The notes beneath the pieces are model-generated. The model saw only the letters and a program-made list of their open reading frames with translations, ran no database searches and was not told the DNA's origin. Shown piece after piece: positions 61,399-64,000 of a stretch of DNA of 64,000 nt. The position numbers and the translations under genes are program-made. The DNA comes from Streptomyces sp. NBC_01255 (GTDB taxonomy: Bacteria; Actinomycetota; Actinomycetes; Streptomycetales; Streptomycetaceae). The stretch is taken from contig NZ_CP108474.1 of assembly GCF_036226445.1 (NCBI RefSeq), forward strand, positions 3,038,001-3,102,000, written 5' to 3'. The stretch's first letter is position 1, and each line of letters opens with the position of its first letter.

Positions 61399-63704
61399 CG
61401 TGGGTGGGTGTCCTTCACACGGTTCAGGGCGCGGAGCAGGGTCGCGACGCAGTCGGGACCCGGGGCGCGGTGGGGACGGGAGATCGCGAGTCGTTCCATC
61501 TCGCTTGTCAGCAAGGGGTGTTCGACCTGCGGAAGCGCGGCGGCGAGGGCGTGACCGAGTCGCGCGGCCACCGCGGTGGGGTCGGAGGTCACCGCGGGCA
61601 GGGCACGGGCCGTGACGAGCAGAGCGGACAGGGCGGTCCGGCGCAGCGGCCGGTAGCAGAGGACCGCCGCCCACAACTCGGCGACGACTCCTGCTTCGTT
61701 GGGCCGGTCGGCGACGTAGCGTGCCACGGCGGGACGGCCCGAGATCCGCTCGGTGGCGCCGAACACCCAGAGGGTGGTTTCGAGGACGAGCAGGCCGGTC
61801 TCCGAGTACGCGGCGGACCGGGTGCGCTGTTCCTTCCTGATGCGGTGCGCCAGGGCGTCGAGCACGATGCCGGCGTCCTCCTGGCAGTCGACGAGCGTCA
61901 GGAACAGCTGCGCCCACGCCTGGAGCCCGACCTCGCGCTCCGCCCGCTTGTCGAGCACGCCGCTCCGGAGCACCGCCCAGATCCACTTCACCGCGTCGGT
62001 GGGGAAGGTGACACCGAGCTGGCCGCTGAAGGCGATGAGCGCGGTCCCCCGCCGGGTGGGGTGGGTGGACTGCGCCCACGTGCGGGCCAGTGTGAGCGCG
62101 GCGGCCGCCTGAGTCTCCTCCAGGCACATGTACCACAGCACGTACACCGCGAGGTACTGCCCGATCTGGCCGCTCTCCCCGCACGCCCACGGGTCGAGGT
62201 AGCTCTGCACCACCTCGTCGAAGGCGATGTCCCCGAGCAGCGTGAGTCCGGAGGCGATGGAGAGCTGGAGGACCGGGTCGGGGTCGGCGTCGACGACCGC
62301 CCCCAGCCAATGGCGGACCGCGTCCCAGTACTCGGTGGGGTGATCGCGCCACAGCGCCTGGAGCACCCAGCGGCGCAGCTCGGCGTCGGCGAAGACCATG
62401 ACCTCACGGGTGGTCGAGCCGTAGATCTGCATCTCGGTGGTGATCAGGGCGTTACGGGCGAGGGAGCGGCGCCGGTCCACCGGGCGGGCACGGCGGCGTC
62501 GCCGCGGGTCATGGCCGTCGGGGGCAGCCGCCTGCCCCGTGGCGTCAGGGGCTGCGCCGTCGGCAGGGGCCGGCGCGGCGTCCGGCGTGAAGTAGACGGG
62601 TTCGAGGAGCCGCTCCAGGAGGTCCTGGAGCGATTCGAAAGCGCGCCGTCCGATACCCGTGGCGAAGGCGAGGGTCGTGACCTCGGCGATCTCGCGCAGG
62701 CTCCGCTCGTCCTCCGCGCCGAACCATTCCTGGACCGCCTGCGGCGCGCTGCCGCTGTGCTCCTTCCACACCTGGTCGGGGTCGGCGCCCGCCGCGATCC
62801 GCTGCGCCGCGTCGGCGACGACCGCGATGGGGCAGCGCGGAGGGATGGCGGCCAAGGCCCGGTCGACGGTCTCCTGCGGGGTGCGGGCCTGGACCAGCCG
62901 GGCCCGCACCACCTTGTCCAGGGCGGGGGGCCGCCACGGCAGATGGCGTACGGCCTCCGGAAGGCGCCCGGGCACACCGTGGACGGTGGTGATCACCAGA
63001 TGGGCGCGGTGGCGGCGCAGCTGGTCGCGCACCCGGCGCCAGTCGAAGTCCGAGGACGGACCGGCGGCTCCTCCGGTGGTCCCGGCGGTCCCGGTGCGGT
63101 CGAGGACGACGTAGCCGACACCTTCGTCGAAGGTGCGCTCCGCGAGCTGGTCGAGGCTGATGTCGGGCGAGAGCACCACGTAGTCGGCGGAGGGCCCGAC
63201 GGTGTCCCGGAGCAGGGCGACCGCGCCGGAGCGCTTGCCCGTGCCCTGGGGGCCGGTCAGGACGACGACGCGGGTACGGGACAGCTCGCGGGCCGCGTCG
63301 TCGAAGCAGTCGGGGCGGATGTAGGAGCGAAGCAGCGCGTCGATCTCGTCGCCTTCGAGGAGACCGGTGGCGCGGGCCCGCCCGGGCCGCTCGGCGGCGG
63401 TGGCGATGCCGAAGTGGGCGCGGCCGTGGTACTGAGGGCCGTAGAAGTTGTTGTAGACGCGGTAGTCGCTGTCGGAGGACGCGGCTCCGGAATTCGGTGC
63501 GGAACTCGATGCGGAACTCGGTAAGGAATTCGGTGCGGAGGGGGAGGAGGGGGGAGGGGACGAGGGCGCGAGCGAGTCGGGGGCGGGGCCTGGATCGGCG
63601 GTGCCGTTCGCCCCGTCGGACGGCTGCTGCCTCGGCTCACCGGGCACGCCACCCCCTTCCCCACCACTTCCCTGACTTTCCGTCAGCCGATCCATGGAAC
63701 TCAT
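61395..63704 (-). CDS. P-loop NTPase with an N-terminal amyloid-like motif and helical C-terminus (NLR/STAND-like candidate)
   Basis: A 769-residue protein. The ATG at 63704 has GAGGG seven bases upstream. Residues 1-75 are Pro/Ser/Gly low complexity. At about 78-92 is NFYGPQYHGRAHFGI, which matches the C-terminal motif of the neighbour at 63736. The NTPase starts at about 110, with Walker A TGPQGTGKRSG at about 140 and Walker B-like GYVVLDRT at about 200. RDQLRRHRAHLVITTVHG may be the sensor-1 strand. The C-terminal about 400 residues are helical, repeat-like and rich in Trp and Leu. It could be a STAND-type switch protein; a plain AAA ATPase is the alternative. Confidence 0.75.
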   Translation of the reverse strand: MSSMDRLTESQGSGGEGGGVPGEPRQQPSDGANGTADPGPAPDSLAPSSPPPSSPSAPNSLPSSASSSAPNSGAASSDSDYRVYNNFYGPQYHGRAHFGIATAAERPGRARATGLLEGDEIDALLRSYIRPDCFDDAARELSRTRVVVLTGPQGTGKRSGAVALLRDTVGPSADYVVLSPDISLDQLAERTFDEGVGYVVLDRTGTAGTTGGAAGPSSDFDWRRVRDQLRRHRAHLVITTVHGVPGRLPEAVRHLPWRPPALDKVVRARLVQARTPQETVDRALAAIPPRCPIAVVADAAQRIAAGADPDQVWKEHSGSAPQAVQEWFGAEDERSLREIAEVTTLAFATGIGRRAFESLQDLLERLLEPVYFTPDAAPAPADGAAPDATGQAAAPDGHDPRRRRRARPVDRRRSLARNALITTEMQIYGSTTREVMVFADAELRRWVLQALWRDHPTEYWDAVRHWLGAVVDADPDPVLQLSIASGLTLLGDIAFDEVVQSYLDPWACGESGQIGQYLAVYVLWYMCLEETQAAAALTLARTWAQSTHPTRRGTALIAFSGQLGVTFPTDAVKWIWAVLRSGVLDKRAEREVGLQAWAQLFLTLVDCQEDAGIVLDALAHRIRKEQRTRSAAYSETGLLVLETTLWVFGATERISGRPAVARYVADRPNEAGVVAELWAAVLCYRPLRRTALSALLVTARALPAVTSDPTAVAARLGHALAAALPQVEHPLLTSEMERLAISRPHRAPGPDCVATLLRALNRVKDTHPR
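63489..63536. repeat. Four 12-base tandem repeats in the NTPase linker
   Basis: Units at 63489, 63501, 63513 and 63525 vary around GGAACTCGGTGC. They encode four four-residue units (APNS, LPSS, ASSS, APNS) just before the amyloid-like motif of the NTPase. Confidence 0.8.
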
Positions 63705-63735
63705 GTGCGCACCCTCGTCTCCCCGTCCACTCAGC

Positions 63736-64000
63736 TCACTTGGAGATGCCGAAGACGACGTTCCCGTTGATGACGGTTCCGTACAGGTTGGTGGTGGCGG
63801 AATCGCCACCGCCCGCAGCAGGCGCGGCAGGGGCGGCGGTCTCGGGGGTACCCGCTGCGGAACCGGCCGCGGAACCAGAACCGGAACCGGAACCGGAGCC
63901 CGCGCCGGAACCGGAACCGGAATCCGTGCCGGAACCGGATTCGACAGCGCCGAGATCCAGCGCGTGGACGTCGTACCCCGGCACCCACAGCCAGGCCCGT
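63736..64000 (-). CDS. C-terminal part of an unknown protein ending in an amyloid-like motif; runs off the right edge
   Basis: An open frame of 88 codons continues past the window edge (RAWLWVPGYDVHALDLG at the edge). A Gly/Ser hexanucleotide-repeat linker and an Ala/Pro stretch follow, and the last residues are TTNLYGTVINGNVVFGISK. The terminal 15-residue motif NLYGTVINGNVVFGI has the same spacing of Asn, Tyr-Gly, Gly and Phe-Gly-Ile as the NTPase encoded 31 bases downstream. Its N-terminal domain, which would show what it does, is outside the window. A GTG at 63984 could in principle make it a complete small protein of 82 residues. Confidence 0.6.
   Translation of the reverse strand, partial: RAWLWVPGYDVHALDLGAVESGSGTDSGSGSGAGSGSGSGSGSAAGSAAGTPETAAPAAPAAGGGDSATTNLYGTVINGNVVFGISK

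Overview
The window is chromosomal DNA from a Streptomyces or a very close relative. The evidence is very high GC with strong G/C third-position bias, frequent GTG (and one TTG) starts, a mycothiol gene (mshB), a BldK-type oligopeptide transporter next to typA, an AfsR-type SARP regulator, a chitinase promoter carrying a DasR-type operator, and a rare TTA (bldA-dependent) codon. I found no rRNA, tRNA, CRISPR array, insertion sequence or phage gene.

Left part (1-27.4 kb). A minus-strand group (a partial gene off the left edge, a DUF6113-like membrane protein and mshB) is followed by a small membrane protein and, on the plus strand, an S9 peptidase. Two complete and clearly paralogous five-gene oligopeptide ABC operons follow on the minus strand (5.6-11.3 kb and 11.5-17.3 kb). 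Each runs binding protein, two permeases, two ATPases, with hairpins after the binding-protein gene and at the operon end. The copy next to typA matches the position of bldK in S. coelicolor. Then come a small secreted protein with an unusual upstream region, typA, another peptide-type binding lipoprotein, and a three-gene succinate dehydrogenase/fumarate reductase operon on the plus strand.

Middle part (27.4-44.8 kb). A transglutaminase-like protein is followed by a sugar-uptake locus: LacI regulator, acetylxylan-esterase-type hydrolase, sugar ABC transporter, GH1 beta-glucosidase and a Tat-exported glycoamylase-family (PF10091-like) enzyme. Matching GCGC-centred operators precede the regulator and the transporter. 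Next are a membrane-anchored GH18-like protein, a TPM-domain/PspA envelope-stress pair, a PAS-GAF-SpoIIE-HATPase phosphatase, an RsbW-like kinase, a Nudix hydrolase and a 59-residue SPOR-like protein.

Right part (44.9-64 kb). This holds an NCS1 permease with a cysteine-rich tail beside a GntR/HutC regulator, a GH18 chitinase with a DasR-type site in its promoter, a DUF4190/septum-formation-like protein, a secreted subtilisin, a threonine-synthase-like PLP enzyme, a DUF4232 lipoprotein, a SARP/NB-ARC/TPR regulator and a DIP1984-family protein. The window ends in a tightly packed minus-strand module of four genes: an unknown protein running off the edge, a P-loop NTPase, an SPFH-like coiled-coil protein and a DUF4407 membrane protein.

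The most interesting signal is in that last module. The extreme C-terminus of the edge protein and the N-terminus of the NTPase share the pattern N-[LF]-Y-G-x4-G-x3-F-G-I. In both proteins a low-complexity linker precedes it. This is the layout of amyloid-type signalling motifs that link effectors to NLR/STAND sensors, so the module is a candidate immunity or signalling system.
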